This document shows positions 11,019 through 23,784 of a stretch of 64,000 bases of DNA, piece after piece. Within the stretch, counting starts at the first letter, position 1. The number at the start of each line of letters is the position of its first letter. The position numbers and the translations under genes were made by a program. Origin of the DNA: Vermamoeba vermiformis (taxonomy: Eukaryota; Tubulinea; Echinamoebida); contig JBEWZL010000209.1 of assembly GCA_045837725.1 (NCBI GenBank), positions 310,001 to 374,000 on the forward strand, written 5' to 3'. The notes beneath the pieces are model-generated. The model saw only the letters and a list, made by a program, of their open reading frames with translations. It did no database searches and was not told the origin of the DNA.

Positions 11019-14000
11019 ATGACCAAACAAGCCAAGCTAGACTTTTGCGAGGTAATTATTGCGTATTCGAGATTTGTTTCAAACTGCCAATCTGCGTGGT
11101 GGAACCACAGCCTAACTGAATTAGAAGCCAATACTAATATAATAATTAACATATTATTTTAGCTCCTGGCAAATGATTCGCTTGACATTGTCGAGGCTTT
11201 TAGCAGCCAAGTAATATTGCAGGCGGATCGAGCCAGAACGCAAGTACTGTGCCAAGCATTATCAGACTTTTTTGAAGCGCAAGGACGTAGTTTAAAATTA
11301 ATTAATTGGTCTATTCAAGATGAAGTTGAAGCATCGAGTAAGTCAAATTCAATTTTAATTTTTAGATTTGATCTTCAATAATCTATTAAATCGAATCTCA
11401 CCGGTTCAAAACAATTATAAGTAATAGCATATAATAGTGTTAAATTGAAAATTCAAGATTTTCTCGGTCGTTTTGATTACGCCCGAAGTATTTTGTTGTT
11501 GTAGGTGACAACACTTTCTTTCCAATTTTCAAATTGTTTTCTCGAACAATGTAATAGTAAATATAATTATTATGTGCCTATTAAAATTCCCAACTCCGAC
11601 GTTCCGTTACTTCTGGAGTCACATCCAATTTGTACTACTAGTAACTCGAGCACAAAATCTCTTTATCCCGAATATTATTCGACTGTATCTTTCTAAAGAG
11701 GCGTATAATTAACGTTCTTACTGCTCAGAGGCCGATGGTTCGGTGTTTCGAGGCACATCTGCTGCAACGTTGCTCATGAACGTCTTCTTCAAGAAAGTAG
11801 GCTCGGAATATTTAAAGCATACTATTAGTTCAGCTGTTCAAGATATATGCACATGCAATTGCACATTTGAGGTAGGTATACTCCCAATTGTACCGAAATC
11901 CGAAAACTGATCCAGGTTGCCGATAATTAATTTCTGAATTTAGATATCTCCCGATAAATGTCCTTCTGAGGAGTTAAAGGTCAACGTATTGAAGATATTC
12001 TCCGTTGCTCAACGACTACTGAACAGTATTATTGAAAATATTGATGAATGTCCAGTGTACGTACCAGATCAACTTTAAAAACTTCGCTTGCAACTTACAT
12101 TGGCAGAAAAAATATACTATAGCAAATTATTAAGTGGAACGATATAAATATTTAATTGAAATGATTTTAATACTTTTTTGGTAGGCCGATCCGAGTCACT
12201 TTGAACATGCTCAAACGAGAGGTTGCCAAGAAATTTCCATCATTACAAGGAGTAGTTGTCGGCAGCTTTTTGTTCTTAAGATTCTTCTGCCCAGCCATTG
12301 TTTCTCCCGAAGAACTCAACATTTTACAAAGTACGTACATGCACCACTTGCCACGACGATATAATAATATGGCGGCGTATTAACATAATTTCAGCACCGC
12401 CTTCGCAGACAGCCCGACGCGGGTTAATTCTAGTATCAAAACTGTTGCAGAATTTGGCTAACGGACTCGAGTTTGGTAACAAAGAACCAGCCATGGCCTC
12501 GTTTAATCCATTCATCACTGACAACAAAGAAAAAGTAGACGCATTCTTCAATATTCTTGCTGTAAGTACACCTATATATGGCGTATAATACGATCGTATT
12601 TACTGAATCTTATGTGACCAATAGGACGTAAGTGTCAATTTGCCCGAGGCAGTGCATTCGCACCTCAAATCAATGAACTCTGGAATCCAAAAGACCCGTA
12701 GTCAATCGACCTCTGGAACACCAGACAACGAAATCAATTCAAAAAAGAGGTAATTACATTGTGATTCAAATTCAATTGAATTGTTGCACAATCTTCGTCG
12801 GAGGAATTTCACGAGTTGACATTTCATTCATATTTAATTAACGCACGTATTGTATAGCAAAAAGAAGCGTGGGAGATCTAAATCAATGGAAGAACAGCGC
12901 AAAAAAGCTGTCAGCAGCAGTCCTCTAACCAGTGCAGATCAGCTCAATGACGGCACGTATGACAGCAGTATTAACGATCCAATCTATGAGGACGATGAAG
13001 AAGAGGAAGACAGTGGTAGTGAAGAGCATGGACCAACGACAAGCGAAAGTGAGCCGTTGGATCTGACCCATCGTAAAATCAATGCGAGGAGAGTAAAACG
13101 CTTCACTAACTCGTTGAGCGAGGACGTTCTGTCTCAATTCATCGTACGTAGAAATTTCACGGAGTTGCTCATACGTTGCTTTATTAACGTTCCTCATATC
13201 TAGAACACGAAGCTGGCTTTGTTCCAAGTGTCCGTGACTCGGTTCGAAGAAGTTTTCAACATCATCTTGCATTGCGTTAGACAGAACCTCGATGCAATCA
13301 GCGACTATCTATTGGTCAAGGATAAGGTACGGTACACTTATGTACATCTATTAATGAAAAATATTAATTAACGTGAGTCAAATGCCTAGTCCGAGATTGT
13401 GGATAAACTCAAAGAGATTTTGTTGATTTTGGGAAGTACTCGGGCAAGGTCGAACAGTGCAATCGAAGAGCGTTTGAAAGAGCACGAGAAATTGTACGCC
13501 CAATCACAGTATTTCATGGGCACTGCTTCACCGCAACGGAATTTATCGCCAGCGAATCAGAAGCCTACAAAAGTTTTGAAAAAGCCGTCGTTCAAGAAGG
13601 AAGTCAAAATAGGTGTGACCAAAGGCTTCGAGCTGTAAGTAGAAACATCTGTGTATTTGCTTTAACCCCGAACTAATGAAATTTCAGCGACAAAAGCAAG
13701 TCCCCGCGAGACCGTCGTGATTCATCACCACCCGCCAGAAAATTGAGTTTCGTAAACAGCCCTCGTGATAACATTTTCTCATCGAGTAACGAAGAAAAAC
13801 CTGACAAGGACAATCGCAGAAAGAGTGATAAAAGGAAGAGTGCCACACGAGTACGTAGTGTACATGATGTTCTTACAAAACTGACCAATCACGAGCAGCC
13901 TACCGGTTCTGCGTCCGATTCTTCGTTGCTAAGGAACGAGCTAAATACGATCAAAGAAGAAATGCAGCAAGTCATGGCTGTAAGCACTTAATTATGCGAT

Positions 14001-15592
14001 GTTAATGGCACGTACTGACCGTTATTTCGCAGGCAAATCTTGAACTTCAGAAGATGAACACGCAACTGAGGATAAAATTGGAACGTCAAGAAGAGCAGCC
14101 ACAAATGTACCGCGCGCCCTCTGGCACAACATTCAACGAGGAAATCAAAGGCATGTTGTTCGAACAGATCCGCGACACGATGTTCGGAGATTTGAAGACA
14201 TTCGTAGTATCGGAGATCAAGCGATATCTGCTGTCAAGTGTCAAAGATGACATTATGAAGATGATGTCAACACTTCAAAACAAGGCGATGACGGACATGT
14301 CACTCATGTTGGAACAAGTCACTAAGCCGCCCTCACCCATCCTGCACTATAATAGCAACACCAACCAAGCTACTAATGGCGTGTCAGACGAGCTCAAGGA
14401 CGAGATTGAACAGTTAAAGTCAACTATTGCAAAGTTAGAGGACGAGCTGTCATTGCAAGTCAATGTCAACTCGCAGTTAGTCAAGGAGATGAAAACGATG
14501 CGATTGGACGCGGCTGAAGAAAAAATCAAAGTACGCACAATGGAGCAACAAATAGCACAAATCTTGAAGAATCAAGAAGACTTGCAATTGACGCACATGA
14601 GACTCAGATCCAACACGCCACCTTCACCCGTCAAAACCATCGGATCATTCAGTACTCCTGTAGTCCCTAACAATAGTGCTGGATCAGTACAGCTGATGGT
14701 TTTGGCACCGCCGTCTGAAATTCAAATTCCGGATCAATCCTTGTCACCTACCGCTGCGCACGTGCTCAAGCCCGGTCAAGAAATTCCGCTTTCACCGAAC
14801 GACTCGGCCATTATTATCACAAGGTCACGTGGCAACAGTGTATCCGTGCAGAACGGAACTGGCCCTGGTGCAACGAGCAGCGTGGTGATTCCAAATACGG
14901 ACTCGACAATAATTATTCGATCACGTGCCAACAGTTTATCAATTCAAAGTGCTAATAATGCACCTGCAAACACAAGTTCAAGCACAAACATTGCTAGCAC
15001 CAATGTTACGAACAATAATAATGCTAGCACGTCGGATCTCATCTCGAAGAAGAACAATTTGCACGTGAGTAGTCCGCATCTGTACTTGGATGTTACGGAA
15101 GAGGATCCCGAAGAATCATCTGAAGAGCAATTAGAGCATAGACCTAGAGCATCGACATATGACCCTTCTTTGCTCCAAGGTGCCAGCAGTTCTGCATCTG
15201 AACCCGCGTCGAACCAGATCAGCTCGGGTCCAGCCAAGATTGCATATCACCCAAGCTTAGGCAATATAGCTATGCCGCAGCCTCCCTCCAACGACTCGTT
15301 AGTTACGGGTAGTACAGTCACCCCCGTTGACAGTCGTACGAACAGTAGTGCTGAAAAGACGGATGGATCCAAGAAAAAAATAACATCGCCGAAATTAAGC
15401 CCTGTTGGCGAAGAATCGAGCGTCTCGAGCAGCAAAAAGGATAAGAAGAGCCGAGATAAGAAAGACAAAAAGTCGGCGAGCTCATCTAGCCTGAAGAAAG
15501 AGAAGAAAGACAAAAAAGAAAAAGAGAAAAAAGAAAAGAAGAAGGGCTCGTTTGTGATTAAGTCTCCGAAGAAAGATAAGAAGGAGAAATAA
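11019..15592 (+). CDS. RasGAP-domain protein with long basic, Ser-rich tail
   Basis: A gene of about 12 exons. The start chosen is ATG 11019 (MTKQAKLDFCE), whose exon is in phase with the next. The N-terminal 350 residues are a RasGAP domain. VFRGTSAATLLMNVFF supplies the arginine-finger region, and the family signature FLRFFCPAIVSP is at about 12279-12314. RGLILVSKLLQNLANG and FGNKEPAMASFNPFI follow. The enzyme should speed GTP hydrolysis by Ras-type GTPases. After it come acidic and Ser-rich linkers, a coiled coil (about 14390-14570), two near-copies of an IIITRSRGNSVSVQ-type motif, and a C-terminal run of KKDKK/KKEKK units that may bind acidic phospholipids or nucleic acid. The last exon (from 14035) is long and intronless. 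Confidence 0.9.
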
Positions 15593-15995
15593 GTAATATC
15601 AAGCTTTGGTTCGGCCCTGCACGTGGTTTGTTTGTGTGGATCCAAAAACGAATTTATGCAAGGGTCTAAAAATAACTCCTCGCTAAATTGCGCATCGGAG
15701 TTAGACCTCCGACACCAATATTGTATTTGTATATTATGACGTGTACTATAGTATAAATAGAGATAAGATTTGAAAGCAAGACGAGGCAAGTTTTTTGTCG
15801 ATCAGATCGGGTTCGAAACGTCAACTTTTATTCCCCTTCGTTTTGCGCCTGTCGTCCTTATTATAAAGGTATCATACGTTTGATAGGTATAATTATCGTT
15901 CCATGAAGAAACGCTCCTTTAAAAAGTCACGAGCGTTTTTCAGTCATTCAATGCTTGCACGAAAATTATGACCACATAGCACATACTAAACACTT
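15593..15995. other. Intergenic region before GPCR gene
   Basis: This 403-bp spacer lies between two plus-strand genes. It holds the RasGAP 3' UTR and the GPCR promoter. A TATA-like TATAAATAG occurs near 15751, about 245 bases before the GPCR ATG. Nothing else was recognised. Confidence 0.4.
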
Positions 15996-18900
15996 ATGAT
16001 TACAAGTAGTATGGCCAACCACTGGTCATCAAATCTATCAGTATACTTAGTATTGATAATAATATTTTGCGGCTTTTCATTCGAGCAAGCTGCATCCGTT
16101 CTGCACGTAAACTCTTCAATGGAGTATAAAAATTGTTTAGGACTGCCAAAACCACCAGGTAAGTATTTTATATAACTGCATTATAATCTAACGATATATT
16201 CGAAGGTTATGATAAACGAAATCCGCTTACGATTGTTGTAAATAATTGGTTTGGATCGAGAATTAATGGACATATAGCCAAAATAATACTTGAAGAGGTT
16301 GTGGGCATTAGAACAACATTACGGGAGGTGGATAATCAAACAGAGAACTGGCCTTTACTTTCATCCGGAGATGCTCACGTTGCGCTTGAAATCTGGTACT
16401 TAAATTATTTTCTAAATTATTTTTTCATTTGTTTATTGTTACGCATTATCGTGTATTTTCAATCGAATTGTTTTTGAAACACACGAATTCTAGATCCCGC
16501 TTTATAATTCTCCGTTTACTTTACTCTTTTTGGTGGATACTAAAAACTTTATCTGTCATAGGGCTACCGATAGTAAAAGGTACATCCAAGACTTCGTAAT
16601 GACGCAGAAAACAGTGGTTCCAGCAGGGCCTTTAGGAATTATTGGTGAAATCGGTACGCTATATATATAGACAAGAATTTATGAATATTAAATAATTATT
16701 TTTCGCGCAACGAAAAGAAACTAAAATTAGTCCTTTTTAAAATCTTAAAGATTGTCGTCACGTGCTGCACTTTTCTTACGCCTTAAATCAAGCCTTAATC
16801 TCTTTGATTTATTATCGCATGCTAAGAGTTAATCCATTGGAGGATCTTGCCTAAAAAGGCATTCCTCTTTTGGTTATTTTTCTTGCCATTCGAATCCGAA
16901 CGACACTCGTGTCAATTTTTTCATGAAACTTGCCCTTATGCCTGTTTAATAACAAATTCTATGCTATATAGGATGGTATATACCGAGATACGTCCAAAAA
17001 GATGTTCCAAAAGTCTTGTTCGGGAAATTCAGCGATGAGGATGCGGCCTACTTCAATAATACATTCTATCTTGGAAGTCCAGAATGGAGCTCATTTGATC
17101 AAAGGATCATTAATTACAATAATTGGAGCTTAACCATACAAAACTTGTCTGGCGAGGACGAACTACTGAGGCTGATTTTGGATCGGTATTACAACCAAGA
17201 GCCGCTATTGTTCTATTTTTGGAAACCTCATCCATTACATGACATCATAGATTTGGTCAAAATTCAATTAGAAGACGCAAGTACGTTACTTACATACTCG
17301 ATCTCGCTGAGTGAGATTCGCGATCTATATTTAGCTAACGGTTAAATGTTTAGTAATTAATGGAACAAGGTTACCATGGTATTCTCCAGACATTTTAGAG
17401 AAGTTTGTTTGGACTGGCTTGGCTTCGTACAGTTACGAAGGATCGTTCTTAGCCAACGGGTTCACGTACTCCAATACCGACCAGACGCAGATTATGGCGC
17501 AGTTGCTTAATGGATCTTCGTACACGGACTCAGCCTGTACGTGGGTGAGAGATCATGAGTCCACCTGGAAGATGTGGGTAGCACCAAGTACGTTCACAAC
17601 ATGCCCTCTTACAACGGTAACTAACGTTTTATTTTTGTTCAGTCGAATACCAAGAAGTGCCTGTCTCACTTCAAATTGCTATGTTGGTCTTAGCGTCATT
17701 TTCTATAGCAGTTTGTGTCTTCTATTTGGTCATGACCCTTATTAAGTAAGTTCGAGCGAAGACACTTTTTGACACTTTGACACGTGACGTGTCACGATCA
17801 GCTCTAACAGATGCGTGTCATTGCACAGTTCCTGACACGCTATGACACGTGTCATAGAATCAAATTAACAGTCATCCGTCATCGCACATATCCTACTCTT
17901 TGCGCAGCATCACGCGACTTCATGCGACTAACAAATGCTTTTTAGGCGCAATACCAAAGTGATCGTAGCAGCCAGCGGCACGTTCCTGATCTCCATGTGC
18001 GTGGGAGGATTTTTCATTTACGGCTCTGTCATTGCTTGGGCAACAAACACCACTCCAGGCTGTGCTATTTTCGAGTGGTTTTTAGCGACAGGATTTGCAC
18101 TGCTCTTTGGCAGTTTGTTCGCTAAGAACGCCCGGATCTACATGCTGTTCTCAAACAAGTCGCTTCAAGTCGTCAAAATTAGTGACCGCGATATAGGTCT
18201 CATCGTCATGTGCTTGTTGTTGGGCGAGTGGGGCATTCTGATCGCTGGTCAAGTCGTTCAAGGTGCTACGTACACCTTTCTTAGTTACCTCACGACTCAG
18301 TATTCATTTTGCATCTTTCACCCTGGCACTGGCATTACATTGCTCGTGTACAACGTAAGTTTTCGAGCCTCGGATCCAGCTGGATCTCGCTACTTAAAGC
18401 ATTAACTCAACGATTGTTTTGATAGGCACTGCTTATAGTCGTTGGTATTTTGATAACAGCTCTCGTCAGCAAACTGAAATTGACACTATATAATGAAAGT
18501 CGATACATGGCACTCGCTGTAAGTAGCTTAAACATGGATCCGGACATAAATCTTAAACTTCATTTTTAGGTATACAATTTTGCACTCGCAGTGATATTCT
18601 TCATCATCGTATTCTTCGTTCAAGATGTCGTAGCCAGATTTGCAGTCACGTGCTGTGCGATCATAGTCGTTGCAAACGTTTCATTGGGCGTGATCTTTGT
18701 TCCCAAGCTGAAACTGCTGTTCAAATACACCGCAGAAGAATTACAAAAAATGAACGACGACCAGCTGAACGCGCTTATTAGAGGCTATAATAAGAAATTT
18801 ACGCCTACTAGCCCCAGCCGAACGTCGATCGATGAGCCTAGACCAGCATTAAATCCAGTCGTAGCAAAAAATATCAATTCAACTATTCCCGTAGAAAATA

Positions 18901-19115
18901 GTCATTATAATACCAAAGACTCGGTTCAAGTCAGCACGATTTCGTCCTTTGAAGATGAAATTACGAAGTTGTTGAGCAATGTACGGACAATTACGGCTGA
19001 AAATGAAGAGCTGAAGAAAGAAAATACTGAATTGAAGGCAGTTGTCGCGAGATTGACCGAACAGCTGAACAATACTAATCATGATAGTACCGATTCAGAA
19101 CATAGTAAAAACTAG
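15996..19115 (+). CDS. Family-3 (GABA-B-like) GPCR with OpuAC-like ectodomain
   Basis: A multi-exon gene. The first exon encodes a hydrophobic signal segment (SVYLVLIIIFCGFSF). The ectodomain resembles substrate-binding proteins of glycine-betaine type ABC importers: NPLTIVVNNWFGSRINGHIA, then EVVGIRTTLREVD and LLFYFWKPHP. Seven membrane segments follow from about 17650, including the long exon at 17945-18353 with FLISMCVGGFFIYGS and ALLFGSLFAKNARIY, a typical family-3 TM2-TM3 region. The cytoplasmic tail has a coiled coil near 18950-19070. Family-3 receptors sense amino-acid-like ligands at the plasma membrane. The start could be the second ATG at 16011. A paralogue with matching exon boundaries lies at 38697-41480 on the other strand. 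Confidence 0.85.
16850..16859. promoter_or_regulatory. CArG-like box (intron)
   Basis: CCTAAAAAGG fits the MADS/SRF consensus CC(A/T)6GG. It lies in an intron of the GPCR gene and is one of five copies in the window. Confidence 0.3.
17841..17856. promoter_or_regulatory. 16-bp perfect palindrome with CACGTG core (intron)
   Basis: TATGACACGTGTCATA is a perfect inverted repeat around an E-box core. It sits in the intron that begins at about 17746 in the GPCR gene. A related copy, GACACGTGACGTGTCACG, lies 60 bases upstream in the same intron. Similar palindromes occur in introns at 40615, 47304 and 5045. Confidence 0.4.
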
Positions 19116-19428
19116 AAACTTGTAAATTGTAGATGAATGTAAATAGATTAACATAACTGCAAGTACGCTCAATATTCAAGCACTCCAAACGTGGTACACA
19201 CGAGAAAATATTTGATCAATAAAGCTATCCGCGACTAATTCAAACCCTAAGAAAAATTCTTAATTTAGAGATTTTGCAGAATATTTAACTAAGGTCTAAT
19301 CCAAAAAATTGGCCGGTCGCCTGGCCAAATATCTCGGACTTAACGCGGCGGTAGTTGAATTTTTGTTTCAATGAAAACTCCTTTTTGATTTCACAAAGAC
19401 GTTACTAGACGAACAACACATCTTCCAA
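19116..19428. other. Intergenic region
   Basis: This 313-bp stretch follows the GPCR stop and precedes a small intronless gene. It has AATAAA-like sequence near 19216 that could serve the GPCR mRNA. Nothing else was seen. Confidence 0.4.
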
Positions 19429-19650
19429 ATGGCGACAATTACTTATAAAATCAATGGCAAAGATGTTACGAAAGAACAATATGAAGATTTAGAAAGCAAA
19501 ATGACCGACAGAGAGCTTTTCCGATGCAAAAAGATGGCAGATGGAGGCCAATCGACGGACACTGCCACGCATAGAGACACTGGCAGGGAGTATAAAATAG
19601 TGTCCACGACGAAAGGTCAGAAAAGCACCCACGAGATCAAAGACGCTTGA
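19429..19650 (+). CDS. Small hydrophilic protein, 73 residues
   Basis: Intronless ORF with ATG 19429 and stop at 19648-19650. The product is charged and without signal peptide or membrane segment; it includes YKINGKDVTKEQYEDLESK and a Thr/Asp-rich second half. The coding-like composition, good start context after an AC-rich leader, and an AATAAA-like signal just downstream (about 19718) support a real gene. I do not recognise the family. Confidence 0.6.
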   Translation: MATITYKINGKDVTKEQYEDLESKMTDRELFRCKKMADGGQSTDTATHRDTGREYKIVSTTKGQKSTHEIKDA

Positions 19651-20312
19651 TCTTCTGAATTTTGAATTTGTGAACGCAGACATGTAATTAGCTGTATTAT
19701 TAGATCAGTAATTTTCAATAAACGTAAAAATAAATAAAAATCGGTTACTGATAATGCAAGCGGCGATCTCGCGAGCAGATTCTAAAGACCAGCCGTTTAA
19801 AATACTCGAGCATCGCAAGAATTATAATTCTATTACCTATTACAATATTATAGAGATCATAAAGTTCGGTATTAAGATTAGGCAAAGAAGAAATTTTAGT
19901 TCACGTATTCGAATACCCAAATCCAGATTCAGAGCTCAGATCTGCGAGGCGGCCACTAGGTAACTAATTAGCGACATAAATATATGCCATGCCAAACGCG
20001 ACTGATGCTCCTTATCAGTCGAGCTGTATAAAACGTACCAAGCATTACTTTAAATCTGGAGCACGAGACAAAATCTTTATATGGTAAAAGAGAATCTAAA
20101 TGCTACAACAATTCAATTTAAACAAAATAATATCAGTAGAATGCCAGTACTGGATGAAATGTCTAGTCATTAGCACTTGCTGCACGTGGATGCCGATCCA
20201 CAAAACACGAAATTCACACCAAAGCCGCAACGGCTTCAAATCCCTCGCCCAAGTCTTTGAACCTGAAGAGATAGTTAATAATTTGAACCAATACAATAAT
20301 CGTAAGTCATTC
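19651..20312. other. Convergent intergenic region
   Basis: This 662-bp gap lies between the small plus-strand gene and the Cut8-like gene on the minus strand. Short open stretches (near 19754 and 20100) lack coding character. No RNA gene or repeat was identified. Confidence 0.4.
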
Positions 20313-21147
20313 TTACGTCTTTTTGTAAGGCGTCCAGAAATTCTTTGGCTTTTCCTTCTTCAACTTCTTGACGACGGTGGTAGACAAGCCAATGAACTTC
20401 TTAATGGCGGCCTTGCGCGACTTGTTGTGCTCCTCCTTGTCCCAGACTGGCATTTCTATCGCTTTGTCCGCTGCGAAGACGAGGTACTCGAGGAGCAGAT
20501 CCGACTCGCCGGCTGCTTTAATCTCCATTGCCTTGGCAACGAGATTTCTCTATAGTATGATAAGTAAGTATGTCTTTATGATAGATAACTAGTTCGTACC
20601 TTAAACGCAGAGAGTCTGCCAGATACTCGATTATACGCGTACGTGTCGCTGTTACCACGTCCATATTTATCATATGGAAAGGCCTTAAGATAGTCGCGCT
20701 CGAGTTTTTTGATGAGCTCCTTAGTCTTGTCGAGCGAAGGCTTCGGTGTACTGGCGGCTAAGCAGTCAACAATGTCTGGATGCTTCTCCGCAGCGTTTGT
20801 AATGACTTCCAAAATTTCTTCTTTGCTCAGAGCCTTCAGTTTACTATCAGAGGAGTCAGTTGCCATCGTCGATTATTTTTAAATAATTATTTTGAATTAC
20901 TTTTCAATTTCGGAGAAATTCCAAATCGAAGGGATCGGTTCCAGAAACGATTAAGGTTAGGTAGTTGCTATACTTACGCTAGAGTAGGGTTGTTCTTCTT
21001 TCTTTTCTTGGTCGGAGGCTGCACAACGTCCTCGACGTCGCTGACAACGTCAATGTCAGCCAGATCGTTCTCGCCGCCGGCTAAGTCGATCTCGGCCTCA
21101 TCGAATGAAGAATCTTCGTCGACTTGCGCTCTCTTTCTCTTGCTCAT
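20313..21147 (-). CDS. Cut8/Sts1-like nuclear proteasome tether
   Basis: Three exons: 21147-20978, 20843-20600 and about 20552-20313, with phases that fit. The N-terminus has nuclear localisation-like basic patches (MSKRKR and PTKKRKKN) flanking an acidic stretch. The middle matches the Cut8 pattern: LSKEEILEVITNAAEKHP, TPKPSLDK, AFPYDKYGR, SDTYAYNRV. The last exon has MPVWDKEEHN, equivalent to the family's LP-x-WDNEAHN segment. In fission yeast Cut8 anchors the 26S proteasome at the nuclear envelope and is itself a short-lived ubiquitin substrate through N-terminal lysines. An alternative start inside the second exon (MATDSSDSK) exists, but the spliced form adds the expected NLS region. Confidence 0.82.
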
Positions 21148-21359
21148 GTTGTTGCTCGTTCTACAGGTTAGCAAAAATAGCTGCAACAAAAATTGGTTGG
21201 CCCTTAAAGGACCAGATGAATTCCCAAGCATATCTCGGCTTAGATTTTGGAATGCAATATCATACGTGGTACGTACGGATAGTGATATATTGAGTTAAGA
21301 TATAAGGAGTTAATTTCGTTGACCCGATCGAAGATCAAACTAACCTTTTATTCGTTTCT

Positions 21360-22957
21360 TTAGAACATTATGTCGATGGTGTGCGCGTCAACAACAGTAA
21401 CAGCTTCGCTGCATTGATCAATGACCGTTGGTTGCCATTGAGCTTGCATGGGCTTGCTGCCGTCCAAAACAGCCAAGTTTGAGAATCTGACCTTGCCGTT
21501 GGGGTAATCTTGACAATCTTGCATACCATAGACTTCCTATATTGCAAATAATATTATTAATATCAATATGAAGGCTAAATTACGCTAATAAATGAAAAAT
21601 TTCAAAATGTAGGCAGATCGCGGGTTGTTTTTACCAAAGTAACGAAGGCGAAAGGCTCCAAAGAATGAGTATCGACGACAAGGTTGCTGCTAATGCTAGA
21701 GGTCTTGTCGATGCATTGAATCGACCAAGTGTTGTTCTTGTTCAAGAACATTTTACCCAAGATCACGTCGTTTGATTGAACCCTCTTCAAAGGACTAGCA
21801 ATGATATAACATTAATATGGTTGAACATATGCGAGAGTACCATTATATTCAAAATTACCTGTAGATGGCGTTTCCGGATCCCCATCCGACGTACCAGCTG
21901 GCAATAGACCAGTACTGCGTAACAAAAGCGTTAGATCGATTGTATTTGGTCTATATTGCTACATAAGCGAGTATATAAGGCTAATCAAGCATTGAATTTC
22001 CTTTAGTGATTTTTCTAAGCCCGTGTAACGGTCAAAAGGGTCTTTTAAGTAGTGCGGATGTGGCACGAGACAAATCGATTCATAAGCGTAATTAAGTGCT
22101 ATAACAATATACTTACGTTGCCACCACCGGCATCCGAAGGACCCCATTGCAAAACGGGTTGAATGATCGTAGGCGGGGCTTGTCTCTCCTTAGTTTCTGG
22201 ATCAATTGAGACAACGCGTCAGTATCATGCATGATAGCACTTTCAAGTGTTGTTCTTTGATTTGACAATTTGCTTCAAACAACAAACGGTACAAAAGGGC
22301 TTACCAAAGAAGTTGTTCTGCAATCCGGTGAACAAGAAGACTGTTTGAGCATCGTTCGATTGAGGTGTGGGAGGAACAGTCCTATAAAAATAAATGTTAA
22401 GAATCACAATCGTAACCGCTAAATAGAGTAATAAAATAACGGTCGTTTTCGTGAATCTGCTTATTAGCTTACCATTGACCAATGAAGTTAGTAACAGTAT
22501 CCATAGTATTGTACACTGCGTAGGCCTAAATGTACAAAGAATTAGTACGTGCAGGCAAGCCTCAAATCCAGCGCCAAACTGTCGCGATCAAATAATATTA
22601 AGTTCGCTATTAATATTACTTACAACCCAACCAGTTTGCAATTGACGAGCTTGTTTCATTGCTTCCTTGCACGGAGGCAATTCTTTGCGAGTACCATTGG
22701 CGAACTTGATAAACATCTGATCAACGGTATGATGTTGAATAATAGCGTCTTCTTCCTCAAGACGGTGGACCTAAAAATTAATAAATTAATGACAATATTG
22801 TTTAAATTTATTACTACAAATAACCATTTAAAAAAAATTTGTGAAGCGGATGTGAACTTACGCAGTGACGAGGAAGATAGCCGGCAGGGGTCAACACCAA
22901 GTCGCTAGCGACTACGATGCCTAATAAAGCAAACGCGCAGATGATCAAAACTTTCAT
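21360..22957 (-). CDS. Secreted protein of unknown function, eight exons
   Basis: ATG at 22957, stop at 21360-21362. The signal peptide is MKVLIICAFALLGIVVAS. Successive exons encode TPAGYLPRHC, VHRLEEEDAII, AYAVYNTMDTVTNFIGQW, VFLFTGLQNNFFGK, PTIIQPVLQWGPSDAGGGN, YWSIASWYVGWGSGNAIY and a C-terminal Cys-containing domain. The FLFTGLQN and IIQPVLQWG motifs recur in secreted proteins of microbes that I have seen annotated only as hypothetical; a beta-sandwich extracellular protein is plausible. Exons are short (about 60-180 bp) and evenly spaced. No membrane segment follows the signal peptide. The function is unknown. Confidence 0.75.
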
Positions 22958-23339
22958 TTGTGTTACTGAAGATAGATGAAAGTTGAAAAAATCAAAAGCC
23001 GTTTCTCGATCTAGATCTGTCGACGAACGCTTTCAAAACAAGCAGCTAAACCTGGCAATCTCCGCACACTGATATAAAAGGGATCCGGTCATGTACACCG
23101 CAACAGATGAGAAAGCTGTTGAGAAACTTGCTGGAGATCTAGTACAATCTAGCTTGAAGATCGACTGAACGAATGACCGAAAGATAACTTCGTTAGAGGT
23201 TTAGAAAAATATTCGTGGTCAATACGAGTGGTCCCCAAAGCCATTGATGTGAGTACCAATTATGGTTATTATGTTTGACGAAACTAATGCAGCAACACAC
23301 TTCCTACAGAAAGAAAAATTAGTTAAGATGCCCAGTCAT
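22958..23339. other. Intergenic region, GATC-rich
   Basis: Upstream region of the secreted gene. It contains clustered GATC tetramers (for example near 23010, 23081, 23136 and 23158), one of the densest groups in the window. No gene was found. Confidence 0.35.
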
Positions 23340-23495
23340 TCCTATGCGGCAGTTGGTTGACCTCAAGATTGCGCAATTACTTCTTGAGGCCGGAGCTGAC
23401 CTTAGCCATCGAATCCACCAGCAAATGGACGGTCTTGCACTTTGCGGCACTAACAAAAATAAGGAGATGTTTAATATGCTGTGAAGCAGCCTAAC
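23340..23495 (+). pseudogene. Ankyrin-repeat relic
   Basis: A single plus-strand stretch reads IAQLLLEAGADLSH, a standard ankyrin repeat end, and shortly after, in another frame, WTVLHFAAL, a standard ankyrin start. The frame changes within about 10 codons and stops follow, so this is a broken host gene fragment. Together with the kinase relic 300 bp downstream it may derive from one ankyrin-TKL kinase gene. Confidence 0.55.
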
Positions 23496-23784
23496 ATTGC
23501 TGGTAATTACGCTTAATAATTTTAATTCAATTTTTCAATTTTAAAAAATTCGTGCAAGCTGGATTCCGTACGTTGGTGTAAACACCAATAATTAATTCTA
23601 TAGTTGTGACCTGATATAACCTTTTTTTTATTGTACAAATAATTCATTTTCACCAAGAAAGGTGCGTAGATTGACGCCACTCGACGACACAGTACCGGGA
23701 GGTCGATCCGAGAGCTCCTGCGGTTTGCTTTTTTTTTTTCCCTTTTTGTCTTGGTTCAGTCAAAATGCTCAAGAGTGCACAGTG

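Noticed and set aside
15247-15789. Minus-strand open frame, 180 codons
   Set aside because: It is antisense to the Lys-rich tail of the RasGAP gene; its Phe/Leu/Ser runs are the complement of AAG/AAA codons.
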